A stretch of 64,000 nucleotides of DNA from CAZOEL01 sp964578835 (GTDB lineage Bacteria > Desulfobacterota > Syntrophobacteria > Syntrophobacterales > Syntrophobacteraceae), in NCBI GenBank assembly GCA_964578835.1, contig CAZOEL010000003.1:93334-157333 (forward strand), in the 5' to 3' direction. The notes beneath the pieces were generated by a model. The model worked only from the letters and a program-made list of their open reading frames with translations, was not told the origin of the DNA and did no database searches. A program made the position numbers and the translations under genes. Positions 37,299 through 47,000 of the stretch are shown here, piece by piece (position 1 is the stretch's first letter; each line of letters starts with the position of its first letter).

Positions 37299-37570
37299 GG
37301 AGTCCCCCTCAGAATTGTCACAGATCGCGTATTCTGACTCAGCGTCAAAATCGCAAAATGAGAACGGGCCTTCCGCCCGGTATTAACCAATATAAGTCTT
37401 TCAGGCGACTTTGAAATATCACGTTCAGAGTATTTAAATCAGAAGGATAGCGGCGTAGATGGAATGGAAGGGTGAGGGCGATCCGGGCGACTCTCCGTCG
37501 TGCGATCGTTTGGACGTCCAGGCATAAAGGGGGCTCGATGATTATTGCGCTCCCTGCTGAGCCACGCACG

Positions 37571-38086
37571 TCACTTTCCACAGAGGGAGGCGTTTGCTTC
37601 CTTCAACCACTTTTTTAGCCTTTCCCTTGGAGGCGTGCTGCCCACGGCGACGGCCTTGCCATTGATGAGTAGAGCCGGAGAGCCCATGATCCCGTAACGG
37701 GCAATCTCCTTCATGTCTGTCACATGATCGACGCCGGCTGGAATCTGCAGCTCCGTGAGCACTTCCATGACCGTCTTCGTCAGTTGATCGCATTGACTAC
37801 AGCCGGCGCCAAGAATTTTCACGTCCAGTCTCTTCGGAGCGTCATCCACATATGGCTGGCCGAGGAATCTTCGGAATTCGCGAACAAACGCTTCGCCATA
37901 GTCGGCCCTGGCCTTTTTGGGAATGTAGTTGTCCTTTTCCAGCCGCTCCAGCATGAAAGACCGAACGTCATCGTCCGTCTTGTCGGCGTAAGCCCCAGCC
38001 ATCTCCTCCATGAGCAGCTTGATGCCGATGACGCTCACAGAAAAGCTCGCAACGTTGATTCGACTGATATCCTTTTCCGCCATCAT
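37571..38086 (-). CDS. Thioredoxin-like protein with CxxC and extra N-terminal domain
   Basis: 171 residues. The C-terminal ~80 match the small thioredoxin/glutaredoxin-like 'redox-active disulfide protein' family: VKILGAGCSQCDQLTKTVMEVL (CxxC active site) and YGIMGSPALLINGKAVAVG (cis-Pro loop). About 85 N-terminal residues (INVASFSVSVIGIKLLMEEM, then RLEKDNYIPKKARADYGEAF) form a small helical domain common to homologues in deltaproteobacteria. It lies 32 bp downstream of an ArsR regulator, so it probably acts in arsenic or thiol stress. Two adjacent ATGs precede AEK; the second, with GGAG seven bases upstream, may be the real start. Confidence 0.85.
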   Translation of the reverse strand: MMAEKDISRINVASFSVSVIGIKLLMEEMAGAYADKTDDDVRSFMLERLEKDNYIPKKARADYGEAFVREFRRFLGQPYVDDAPKRLDVKILGAGCSQCDQLTKTVMEVLTELQIPAGVDHVTDMKEIARYGIMGSPALLINGKAVAVGSTPPRERLKKWLKEANASLCGK

Positions 38087-38118
38087 TCAGCTCCTGCCAA
38101 CTATCCCCATTGAAGATC

Positions 38119-38466
38119 TCAATCCTTCCTGCAGATATCCTCACGCCGAATGCCCGGAAGTATTTCAATGATGCCGCTGACTTCAGGATCTTCCCTGAGC
38201 CAGTGCTTGAGGTTCCCGAGAAGAGAAGCCGCATAGGGACTGCTGTCGCCATCGGTAAGAGAATAATTCACCCAAAGGCCATCCTTCCGATAAGTGACAA
38301 ACCCGGCATCTTCCAGGACCTTCAGGTGATTGGAAACCGTTGGCTGCGCTATCCCCAGAGCCGCCTGCATTTCACACACGCACAGCGATCTGTGCTGGAG
38401 CAGCTTGAGGATCTTGACACGGTTGGGATCGGATAGCGCTTTCATGACCTTGATGAATTCTTTCAC
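38119..38466 (-). CDS. ArsR-family metalloregulator
   Basis: 115 residues, a winged helix of the ArsR/SmtB type: KALSDPNRVKILKLLQHRSLCVCEMQAALGIAQPTVSNHLKVLEDAGFV. The SLCVCE motif in the third helix is the classic As(III)-binding ELCVC site. Family knowledge: these repressors leave DNA on metal binding. It heads a two-gene operon with the thioredoxin-like gene and probably controls it. The 180 bp upstream hold no other gene. Confidence 0.92.
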   Translation of the reverse strand: MKEFIKVMKALSDPNRVKILKLLQHRSLCVCEMQAALGIAQPTVSNHLKVLEDAGFVTYRKDGLWVNYSLTDGDSSPYAASLLGNLKHWLREDPEVSGIIEILPGIRREDICRKD

Positions 38467-38647
38467 TGCTCGATTCTCCCTTTTGAATTGTCGGATGGGA
38501 ATATAGTTTATAAATCGATGGCGGTCAATATGAAAGGCGCGCTTCAGAGATAAAAGGACGAGCTCAAGTCAGGCCAGGCGCTGTCTTCCATCGATATATT
38601 CTATCCGTCAACCGTTCCTCCTGTCATTGCACGGAACCACAGAATCT

Positions 38648-39229
38648 TCATGACGCCTTCTCCTCGCAGAGGAGGGATTTGTAAAGATTGCGAAGTCGCT
38701 CGGGTATGGACCATCTTTTCATAAGTTGAGCAGTCTGATAGGGAACCATGTGCTCCCAGGGCTCGCCACAAGCCATTCTCATGCGAATTTCGGTTCCCCG
38801 GAGTCCTTTTTCAGCAAGGGGGCGGGTCCAGAGCACTTCCGTCTTCAGCCCCGCCGAGTGGAATTGATCGAGCTTTCGCCTTCCCCATTCATCGTATATG
38901 GTGAGGTAGAAAGTGGCGTCGAGCGGAGCGTAACATCCGTACAGCTCAGGCAGATTGATGGGAAAGGGAACAATGGAAAACTCGCTGTAGCCGAATCCCT
39001 CATCGAGCAGCGCCTCACGAACCATAACGTAACGCTCATAATACGTCAGAGGATTCGATGCGGGATCGCTTCGTTGTGGGTCTGCGGGATCGTCCCTTGT
39101 AAGCACTGGGTCCGGGTTGGTGATCCCGACGATAATGTGGCGGCATAGCGACTTTCCCGCCAGCACATACTTGAGGTGATCGTTGTGGAAAACTTGGAAC
39201 CGTCCGTGAATCATTCCCACTTCAGTCAT
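38648..39229 (-). CDS. Nucleotidyltransferase (NadM/cytidylyltransferase type)
   Basis: 193 residues from ATG 39229 (GGAG eight bases upstream). The HxGH-family signature appears as GRFQVFHNDHLKYV and the second signature as GLRGTEIRMRM (like the ISSTxIR of NadM/NadD). Internal VGITNPDPVLTRDDP resembles archaeal NadM. Family knowledge: these enzymes join NTPs to small phosphate compounds, for example NMN to NAD. It directly follows a CDP-alcohol phosphatidyltransferase gene (33 bp), so a role in making a CDP-activated head group is an alternative to NAD synthesis. Confidence 0.8.
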   Translation of the reverse strand: MTEVGMIHGRFQVFHNDHLKYVLAGKSLCRHIIVGITNPDPVLTRDDPADPQRSDPASNPLTYYERYVMVREALLDEGFGYSEFSIVPFPINLPELYGCYAPLDATFYLTIYDEWGRRKLDQFHSAGLKTEVLWTRPLAEKGLRGTEIRMRMACGEPWEHMVPYQTAQLMKRWSIPERLRNLYKSLLCEEKAS

Positions 39230-39262
39230 GAGCAAATCTCCAGAAAACGCTGCCGGCTAAGA

Positions 39263-39925
39263 CTACAAAGGTTGGGACAACCTGGACGTCCGGATGAGAC
39301 GTCGGACGATGACGGCATTGGGATGGATAGCGAGGTACAAAAGGGCGAAGATTGGAAGTTTAGCCCAGAAAAGACTCCCCCAGGCGCAAAGAATCATAAC
39401 GGAAGTACGTGTTCCCTTGCTTGCAAGCGTCGGCTTCCCAAGATCAAGACCGAGGCTTTCCGCTCTGGCGCTGGAATAGCTTATAAGGTTGCTGCCGATG
39501 AGAGCGAGCGCTCCGAGGAAAAGGATAAGCCAGAGAGGCATGGGGGAAGGAAGTCCTACAAGATAAAGGATAAGACCGATCACCATGGCGCCGTCGGCAT
39601 AACGGTCCAGCACAGAATCCCAGAAGGCTCCGCCTTTGCTCTGCTTGCCGGTAATTCTGGCAAACTGACCGTCAACGCCATCAAGAACCTGCGCGCACGC
39701 AGCAAGGCATCCCGCAAGCCAGCCCCAGCCGAGAGCAAAAATCGTCCCGGCCAGAACCCCGAGGAAAGAGGAAAAGAGAGTGATCATCCAGGGCTCGAGG
39801 CCATTCCAGGTCAAAAGATGCGGAGTGATGCGAGCGGAAAGATGCACCTTGATCCATTTCAGAACGAACCGATCGGAGGGTTTCGTCCGCCAGGAAATTG
39901 CATCGCTTTCTACGCCGAAATTCAT
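39263..39925 (-). CDS. CDP-alcohol phosphatidyltransferase
   Basis: 220 residues with five to six membrane segments. The family signature is complete: VLDGVDGQFARITGKQSKGG (DG-x2-DG-x2-AR) followed by AFWDSVLDRYADG (G-x3-D-x3-D). Family knowledge: these integral membrane enzymes transfer a phosphoalcohol from a CDP carrier, making phospholipids, or di-myo-inositol phosphate when the partner is a CTP:inositol phosphate cytidylyltransferase. The adjacent nucleotidyltransferase gene suggests such a two-step route. The substrate is not readable from sequence. Confidence 0.85.
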   Translation of the reverse strand: MNFGVESDAISWRTKPSDRFVLKWIKVHLSARITPHLLTWNGLEPWMITLFSSFLGVLAGTIFALGWGWLAGCLAACAQVLDGVDGQFARITGKQSKGGAFWDSVLDRYADGAMVIGLILYLVGLPSPMPLWLILFLGALALIGSNLISYSSARAESLGLDLGKPTLASKGTRTSVMILCAWGSLFWAKLPIFALLYLAIHPNAVIVRRLIRTSRLSQPL

Positions 39926-40323
39926 AAGCTTTGTCCTGCGTTGAGGTCTTATTATGAAATTTGTGTTCAGCGATTCAATAAATCAATATCGACTCTATGA
40001 TTCGTTTTTCTGCATAGGATCTCATTTAGAGCAAGCTCACGCCCGCCTAAAACAACGATTATACATATCTCTCATGAGGGGGAGTGTACAAATGGATAAT
40101 GCCTATAAGAAGAAGAAAATCTATTGACGAGGTCGATAATCGGGGTTGTGAAGCTTTACCAATGGAACCGCGCCATCCCGAAGGGGAGAGAAAAAAGCGG
40201 CGGGGCCGCCTCATCCGGAGCCACGGACTTTTCTTTTGACAATATACTCCGGGATGGCATGGAACCTTCTGCCTATGCTCAACCCGCCTTAGGGGTAGCG
40301 GGATAAAGCCGATCAAAAAACTT
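39926..40323. other. Intergenic stretch without supported gene
   Basis: About 400 bp. A 9-bp inverted repeat (GCCATCCCG at 40172-40180, CGGGATGGC at 40250-40258) is the only clear structure and may help end transcription from the Hdr cluster. An 11-codon frame at 40092 with a purine-rich leader exists, but nothing else supports it. Confidence 0.5.
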
Positions 40324-41649
40324 CTATTCTCCGTCCTCATCAACAGCGACGCCAAGTCTTTCCCATTGGGCCTTGGCCTCTTCCTCAGCCATGGCCACTT
40401 CCTCGTCGCTCCACGGCTCGATGACCAGGGAGTCGGCTACAAGCTCCCAGATGTACTTCACTTCGTAGTTACAGTCTTCCGGGTAGAACTTGGGAAGCCT
40501 CTTCATAATCTGGTCGTGGCAGTTGGAGCAGCCCACGACAACGACGTTCGCCTGAGAGTCCTTGATTTGTTTGACTTTGGTGCGCCCATAGTAAGCAGAT
40601 TCCTTCTCATAGGGAGCGGGCCAGTTTCCGCCGCCGGCTCCGCAGCAAAAATTGTTGGCGCGATTGGGCTGCATATCCACGAACTGATCGACGCATTGCT
40701 CGATGATCCATCGCGGCTCTTCAAAGTAACCCCTGCCAAAGTTGCGCTCCAGTTCCCGGCCATGCTTACAGGAGTCATGCCATGTGAAGACCTTGCCCGC
40801 ATTCACGCTCTTATCGAGTTTGATGCGTCCGGTTTCGATGACCTCCTTGAGGTAATCATAAAGATAAATGTGGTTGATCTTGTTATTCGGATCTTCGAGC
40901 ACGCACTCCTTCATGCCTTTGCGGCATCCGTAGGAGCCGCCGCCGCAGTCGGGCATGATCATCCGATCGATGTGGCGCTGCTTCATGAAATCGATTTTTC
41001 TTTGCGCGAGAATCCTTGTGGCTTCGTAATTCCCAGTGAAAAGTCCCCAGTCGACAGCTTCCCAGTTCTCAGAAGGGATCGTCCAGTTCTCCTTGGCGGC
41101 GTAAAAGATCTTCCACCACCAGATCATGTCGTCATTGTCGGAAAAGACTTCTTTCGAGTTGGGGAAAAAGAGGATTTTGGCGTTGTCTTTGTCGATGGGA
41201 ACGTAGAAGCCGGGAAACTCTTCGGCAAGCTCGACGCCCATATCCGACATGAGGAAGAAATAATCTTCTTTCGGAATCCCCATGTTGTTTCCCGTATTGA
41301 GAACGTTCTCAACCCCTTTGTGCAGAATGCCCGGCACCTGATCTCGCGGGCGAAGGTGCTTCATATGCGCCATGATGCCGACGATATCAATCCCCATGGG
41401 GCATGCGTGCACACAGCGTCCACAACCCGTGCAGAGCCAGGGGAATTTGGACTCCACCACCTCGTCCACCATGCCGTAGGCAAGCATCCTTAGAACCTTG
41501 CGAGTGTCGAGCCCCTCCGCCCCTTCGCCTCCCGTTACGGGGCAGCCGTTGGTGCATGTGCCGCAGGTAAGGCAAAGACTAAGGTTGAACTTGCTCAGGT
41601 ACTCTTTAACCGGGTTCTTCAAAATCGGATTGAGAAGAGGCTGTTCCAT
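40324..41649 (-). CDS. HdrD/DsrK-like Fe-S oxidoreductase with CCG domain
   Basis: 441 residues. Two N-terminal [4Fe-4S] motifs (CLTCGTCTNGCP and CTGCGRCVHACPMG, the HdrC-like part) are followed by an HdrB-like part ending in a CCG motif (NNFCCGAGGGNWPAP) and a later VVGCSNCHDQ. Family knowledge: HdrB/HdrD-type CCG domains hold special [4Fe-4S] clusters that reduce disulfides such as CoM-S-S-CoB, or in sulfate reducers DsrC-type partners. It is the last gene of the Hdr cluster and probably the catalytic disulfide-side subunit fed by the HdrA/MvhD modules upstream. Acidic C-terminus; no membrane segment. Confidence 0.88.
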   Translation of the reverse strand: MEQPLLNPILKNPVKEYLSKFNLSLCLTCGTCTNGCPVTGGEGAEGLDTRKVLRMLAYGMVDEVVESKFPWLCTGCGRCVHACPMGIDIVGIMAHMKHLRPRDQVPGILHKGVENVLNTGNNMGIPKEDYFFLMSDMGVELAEEFPGFYVPIDKDNAKILFFPNSKEVFSDNDDMIWWWKIFYAAKENWTIPSENWEAVDWGLFTGNYEATRILAQRKIDFMKQRHIDRMIMPDCGGGSYGCRKGMKECVLEDPNNKINHIYLYDYLKEVIETGRIKLDKSVNAGKVFTWHDSCKHGRELERNFGRGYFEEPRWIIEQCVDQFVDMQPNRANNFCCGAGGGNWPAPYEKESAYYGRTKVKQIKDSQANVVVVGCSNCHDQIMKRLPKFYPEDCNYEVKYIWELVADSLVIEPWSDEEVAMAEEEAKAQWERLGVAVDEDGE

Positions 41650-41697
41650 AAATCGATCCTTTCAAAAATGAATTCATGCTGAGACAGGCGTATTGAC

Positions 41698-42516
41698 TCA
41701 AATAATCCCCAGAAGCTCAAGTGGTTTGTCTTCTGAAATGAAGTCATCCATAAACTGGCGAATCACTCGAAGCATCGACAGCAGAGCCGTCTCCTCTCGC
41801 AGTTCGAGCACCCACCAGTCACAAGGAAGACAACTCAAAAGACGCAGCCGATCCACCACATCATCGAGCTCATCGGGCGGCAGATGTCCGTCGTCGCGCT
41901 CCTCGTGGTAGATATGAGCATTGAACACTCGCTCATGATGCGGAGAAACAAAGTCTTCGAAAGCGTAGCGCTGGCTTTGCACTGAGGGGCTCACACGAGC
42001 GTGGCCGATGTCGAGCGTTACGCCGGCCCCGGACTTACGAATGAGTTTTTCAAAGAGCTCAGGGCGGCTCGACCATCCTGACGCAAGATTCTCGAGACAG
42101 AGACGTATTCCGAGACTGTCGGCATAGCTTGCCAGCTCTGAAAGAGCGTCCACGCTGCGCTCCCAGGAGAGCTCAGCGCTCGAGCGGCCTCCAAGCCCAT
42201 GGTGGATCGTCATGTATCTCCCGTCCAGCTTGGAAACCATGCGACAGACCTTGCGGTAGGTCTCCATAGCCGCATCCGCTTTCGCCATGTCGGCGTCTCC
42301 AAGGTCGATCCCTTTGAAGGCGCAGTGGTAGCGAACTTCGAAAGGATGCAGCCGGGATATTCTCTTGAGCAGCCTGGATTCATCGATTGCGTTCTCAGGA
42401 AGATCCCGAGGCTTGAATGTCCAGTCCACTCCGGAGAACCCATGAGCAAGGACCATCTTTTTCAGCTCATCTACATCCGATATGAAATTGCACATCGCCA
42501 GCTTGGGTTGACTCAT
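41698..42516 (-). CDS. TIM-barrel sugar-isomerase/endonuclease-IV-like protein
   Basis: 272 residues of the AP-endonuclease-2/xylose isomerase-like fold: YMTIHHGLGGRSSAELSWERSV, LGIRLCLENLASGWSSRPELFEKL, GVTLDIGHARVSPS, and VFNAHIYHEERDDGHLPPDELD, which give the usual metal-binding His/Glu/Asp set along the barrel. Family knowledge: members isomerise or epimerise sugars, or cleave at abasic sites. Its position inside an electron-transfer cluster is unexpected and its substrate is unknown. About 200 bp separate it from the Fe-S gene upstream. Confidence 0.75.
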   Translation of the reverse strand: MSQPKLAMCNFISDVDELKKMVLAHGFSGVDWTFKPRDLPENAIDESRLLKRISRLHPFEVRYHCAFKGIDLGDADMAKADAAMETYRKVCRMVSKLDGRYMTIHHGLGGRSSAELSWERSVDALSELASYADSLGIRLCLENLASGWSSRPELFEKLIRKSGAGVTLDIGHARVSPSVQSQRYAFEDFVSPHHERVFNAHIYHEERDDGHLPPDELDDVVDRLRLLSCLPCDWWVLELREETALLSMLRVIRQFMDDFISEDKPLELLGII

Positions 42517-42715
42517 AGCTCTTTTCCGCCTGTATATTTGATGCTCTTCTTCCTTATGCAGTCCGGAAGATGGATGAATGTTCTTCTAATTCGAATGAAA
42601 CCATTTTTAATTTGATTCGTTCAACTTATCAAATTGGTAATATCAATTACTTTCCTTCGATTCATAGGCAATGCTTTACACCGGCGTCAGAATGTGAATG
42701 GCAGCCCCTATCACG

Positions 42716-43507
42716 CTAGCGCGGTCCCTGAGGAAGCAGCAACTCATCACCCAAAAAGCTGAAAGGAGACATGGCGTCCGAAGATCCCGGCTTGTAGCCG
42801 AAAATCTCTTCCACCAGGCTGTTCACCTCTTTGTAGAGGGAGCGCAGGGGGATTCGAGCCGGGCACAACTCTTCGCAAAGTCCGCAGTCTACGCAACGGC
42901 CAGCCATATGGACGGCGCGAACCAAATGAAAAGAGCTATCGGGTGGAAGCTTTGCGTCGGGGATGAGCTCTGAATGCTGCAGACTGCATTCCGTGCAAAA
43001 ACAGACGGGACAAACATCGCGACAGCCGTAGCAATGGATGCATCGGTTGAGATGGCTCAGCCAGTAGTCGAGTCTCTCGCCCGCACTCTTTGCGCGCAGA
43101 ACGCCGACCTTGGCGCTCTCGGAAACCGGCGCAGCCGCGATTCCGTAATCGAGATGGTCCGGATAGGGTTTCGCACATTCACAATAGCTCGCCAGCTCGT
43201 TAGCGCACGCCTGCCCGAGCGCGAGGACCTTACCGGGCTCGAGTTGATTCCATTTGAAAAGCTCTTGCAGGCCGCGTTCTTCACAACCTCTCACAAGAAC
43301 GCCGTAGCTCTTCTCCGGATTCTTGCGCGCAAGATTCAGAAGCAGCTTGAGAACAGGGTATCGCGCAGGCGTCTGCCGCCAGGGCTCCAATTCATCGGCA
43401 TTTTCTTTGGTGAACAGCCAGGGAACAGGAAATCCTCGTATGCTCTTGTAAGCCAGGAACCCGTCGACACGGCCTTCATTCAAAAGAGTCTTGATTTTCT
43501 TTTCCAT
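42716..43507 (-). CDS. Fe-S protein with FrhB/FdhB-like N-terminus and two [4Fe-4S] sites
   Basis: 263 residues. The first ~150 resemble the N-terminal part of F420-hydrogenase/formate dehydrogenase beta-type proteins (GFLAYKSIRGFPVPWLF, SYGVLVRGCEERGLQELFKW, with extra Cys at YCEC). Then come CIHCYGCRDVCPVCFCTEC and CVDCGLCEELCPARIPL, two ferredoxin-type sites of HdrC character. Its place between mvhD3 and the HdrD-like gene suits an electron relay from HdrA/MvhD to the CCG protein. The exact family name is uncertain; FlxB/C-like or HdrC-like would both fit the context. Confidence 0.8.
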   Translation of the reverse strand: MEKKIKTLLNEGRVDGFLAYKSIRGFPVPWLFTKENADELEPWRQTPARYPVLKLLLNLARKNPEKSYGVLVRGCEERGLQELFKWNQLEPGKVLALGQACANELASYCECAKPYPDHLDYGIAAAPVSESAKVGVLRAKSAGERLDYWLSHLNRCIHCYGCRDVCPVCFCTECSLQHSELIPDAKLPPDSSFHLVRAVHMAGRCVDCGLCEELCPARIPLRSLYKEVNSLVEEIFGYKPGSSDAMSPFSFLGDELLLPQGPR

Positions 43508-43589
43508 CTAAGCCCAATCCTGTAGATCATGTTTTGAGAAAAGACGCTGAGCTCAGAAGACGGGAATCGAAGTGAGCAAGCTCCTTCGT

Positions 43590-44039
43590 TTATCCCGCCA
43601 TCTGCTTTCCGTGCTGCGGGACGGCCTCAAAGGAGGGCGCCGGGCCTAGGCTTTGGATCTGAGAAGTGAAATCCCGAATCACTTCCGCAAATTTAATCCC
43701 TTCCGCCGCCGAAATCCACTCCAGGCGAAGCCGCGCGGGATCATAGCCGACGAATTGAAGAAGGCCTTCAACGAGCTTCATCCGTTTAAGAGTCATGTAA
43801 TTGCCCTTGAGATAGTGACAGTCCCCAATATGACAACCGGCGACGAGAACCCCATCCGCCCCTTTCTGGAAAGCATGCAACAGGTGATGAGGAGAAACGC
43901 TTCCCGAGCACATGACGCGAATAACTCGAATATTTGGGGGATATTGCAGGCGGCTCACCCCGGCAAGATCGGCCCCGGCGTAACTGCACCAATTGCATAA
44001 AAAAGCCAGAATCTTGGGCTCAAATCCATTGGTCTTCAT
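43590..44039 (-). CDS. mvhD: MvhD-like [2Fe-2S] hydrogenase iron-sulfur subunit (copy 3)
   Basis: 149 residues with the MvhD/FlpD signature: FLCNWCSYAGADLAGVSRLQYP, VIRVMCSGSVSP, and GADGVLVAGCHIGDCHYLKGNY. Family knowledge: MvhD carries a [2Fe-2S] cluster and passes electrons from a hydrogenase, formate dehydrogenase or NADH module to HdrA. Some homologues have selenocysteine in place of one Cys; all are ordinary Cys codons here. AAAAAGGAG precedes the ATG. It directly follows hdrA2 (47-bp gap), its expected partner. Confidence 0.92.
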   Translation of the reverse strand: MKTNGFEPKILAFLCNWCSYAGADLAGVSRLQYPPNIRVIRVMCSGSVSPHHLLHAFQKGADGVLVAGCHIGDCHYLKGNYMTLKRMKLVEGLLQFVGYDPARLRLEWISAAEGIKFAEVIRDFTSQIQSLGPAPSFEAVPQHGKQMAG

Positions 44040-44086
44040 TTAGATGCTCCTTTTTGAATGCGGAGGAAAAATAGGCGATCACTGAT

Positions 44087-47000
44087 TCAGCATCCACAAA
44101 GCGCCTCATCGATCTGGCTGTAGATCTGTCGGTGACTGAACCCCATGAGAGAGACCGCTTCCGAGGGACAGGTCGCGGCACAGGTCCCACAGCCCTTGCA
44201 CAGCGCTTGATTCACTTCACATCTGGATTCTTGCGCGATATAGCTGATAGCTCCGAAGGGACAACACTCGAGGCAGGCCATGCATCCTGAGCACATTTCC
44301 TTTTGAACAAAGGCCGCAATCCCTCCGGCGGCGATGAAATCCCTGGCCAGGACCGTAGAAGCTCGCGATGCGGCGGCTTTGGCCTGGGCAATGCACTCTT
44401 CGGTTGGCTTCGGGTAATGGGCAAGGCCCGCTACATAGACGCCTTCGGTAGCGAAATCCACGGGACGAAGCTTCATATGAGCCTCGAGGAAAAAGCCCTC
44501 AGGATTGAGAGGAACTTTGAACATCTTCGCAACCTCTTCCACCTCGCGTGTTTCGATGGCGCTCGCCAGCGTCACAATATCGGGTTGCAAGAGTATGCTT
44601 TGCTGCAAAATGGGATCGAATACCGCGACCTTCAGAGCGTCCCCGTTCACAGCAACCTGCGGCTTGCGCTCGCGGTCGTACCGGATGAACAGGATGCCCT
44701 TCTCGCGCGCTTCCTTGTAGAGCTTCTCCCGAAGACCAGGCGTTCGGATGTCGCGATAGAGGACGTAGACGTCCATATCGGGATTGATTCCTTTGAGTCG
44801 AATTGCGTTCTCAATGGAATGACTGCAACAAACCCTGCTACAATAAGGGCGTTCAGGCTCCCGCGATCCAACGCACTGGATGAAGACGGCCGATCGAGCT
44901 TTTGCAACTGTTTCATTACCGTCTCGAATGGCTTCGTCCAAATCAAGGTTGAGAAATATGCGTCCGCTCTTTCCGTACTCATATTCGGTTGGTTTGTATG
45001 AGTGCCCGCCAACCGCTATGATAGCAGCTCCATGCTCGACTTCTTCTTCCCTTCCTTCCACATCGAGCACGCTCGAGAAGTTGCCCACAAATCCTCTGAC
45101 TTCCTTCAGCGATGCGTTTTTGCGCACGGTGATAAGAGGATTGCTTTCAACCTTCTCGGCAAGGTGATCCAGGTAAGGGCGAACCATCTCGCCACTCCAC
45201 ACGCTAAGAAGCTTTCGAGCATGCCCGCCGAGCTCGTTCTTCTTCTCCACCAGCGTGACGGGATAACCTTGTCCTGCAAGAGCCAACGCGGCCTCCATTC
45301 CCGCAACGCCGCCGCCGATGACCATAGCGCTCTTGGTCACGTTGAGCCGAATCTCTTCCAAAGGCTGCTGCAGCGAGATACGGGCGACAGCCATGCGGAC
45401 GAGGTCTTTGGCTTTGGCAGTGGCGGCTTCGGGAAAATTCTGATGCACCCAGGAATTCTGGTCGCGTATGTTAGCCAGCTCAAAGAGGTATTTATTGAGA
45501 CCGGCTTCTCTTATGGTGTGTTGGAAAAGCGGCTCATGGGTCCTCGGAGAACAGGAAGCCACTACGATCCGGTTGAGCTTGTGCTCACGGATGGCCTCCT
45601 TCATCCGCTCCTGAGTATCCTGGGAGCAGGTGAAAAGGCTTTCTTCGACGTAGGCCACGCCCGGAAGGCTTTTTGCGTACTCCTTGACGGCAGGGACGTC
45701 CACAACGGAGCCGATGTTGATCCCGCAGTGGCATACAAAGACGCCTATGCTTGGAGGATTGAGGGTTGCGGCGTCTATTTCGACCGGCTCCACGGGCGTC
45801 TTTGCAATGGTTCCCCGAGCGGGCGCAAGAATGGCGGCTGTTTCCGTAGCCGCTGCCGACGCCTCCATAACCGACTGAGGAATGTCCTTGGGACCTTGAA
45901 AAGCGCCGCAGACGAATATGCCGGGACGGGACGCGGCAACAGGCGCAAAGGGTGAGGTTGCCGCAAAACGACCGTCGTTGATCTCGATTCCAAGCCTGCC
46001 GGCAAGATTGAGAATTTCAGGAGACGTCTCGAGCCCTACCGAAAGCACCACCAGATCGAATTCTTCATCCTGAAGGGACCCGTCATCCATAGAATAGCGA
46101 ATGCTCAGATTCTCAGATCCGGGAGCCCTTTCAACGGAATGGACGCGAGAGCGCACGAAGCGAACCCCCTGCTCTTCTTTAGCTCTTACGTAGTATTTCT
46201 CGAAGTCCTTTCCGGATGTCCTCATGTCCATGAAGAAGATGGCGGCGTCAAGAGGTTGATGGCTGTGCTCCTTGGCGATCACAGCTTCTTTGATGGCGTA
46301 CATGCAGCAGACGGCGGAACAGTGGCCGTTGTCGCAACGGTTTGTCTCGCGCGAGCCCACACACTGAAGCCAGGCGATGCGCTTTGGCTCCTGCCGGTCG
46401 GAGGGCCGGACGAGGCGCCCCTGATAAGGACCCGATGGAGAGAGTATCCGCTCGAATTCCATGGATGTGATGACATTGGGGTATTGGCTGTAATTGTACG
46501 TATCGAAAATCTTGGGATCGAAAGTCTGGAATCCCGGCGCCAAAATAATGCTCCCAACGTTCAAGCTGAAATCCCGATCTTTGTCGTCGAACTTGACCGC
46601 GCCTGCAGGACAAAATTTCTCGCAGGCCCGACATTTGCCCTTTTCGAAATAGATGCAGTGCTCTTTATCGATTGCGTACTTGAGAGGCACGGCCTGAGGA
46701 TACTTGACGTAAGCGGCCTTACGGTTGCTCAGCCCGAGGTTGTAAGCATCGGGGACTTTTCGCGGACACTTTTCCGCGCAAACGCCGCAGGCGATGCATT
46801 TGTCGACATCGATGTATCGAGCCCTCTGATGAAGCAATACATGGAAGTCGCCCGCCTCTCCCTGCACATCGCGAATATCGGTCAGAGTGAGAATTTCGAT
46901 GTTGGGATGCCTGCCGCATTCGACCAGTTTGGGGGAAAGAATGCACATCGAGCAGTCATTGGTGGGGAAGGTCTTGTCGAGCGCGCTCATCACGCCGCCT

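Noticed and set aside
40092..40127. 11-codon plus-strand ORF with a GGGGGAG leader
   Set aside because: Single copy, Lys-rich, no downstream gene on that strand; not supportable as a gene.
40366..41493. 375-codon plus-strand frame
   Set aside because: It is the antisense shadow of the HdrD-like gene, whose Fe-S and CCG motifs are clear.
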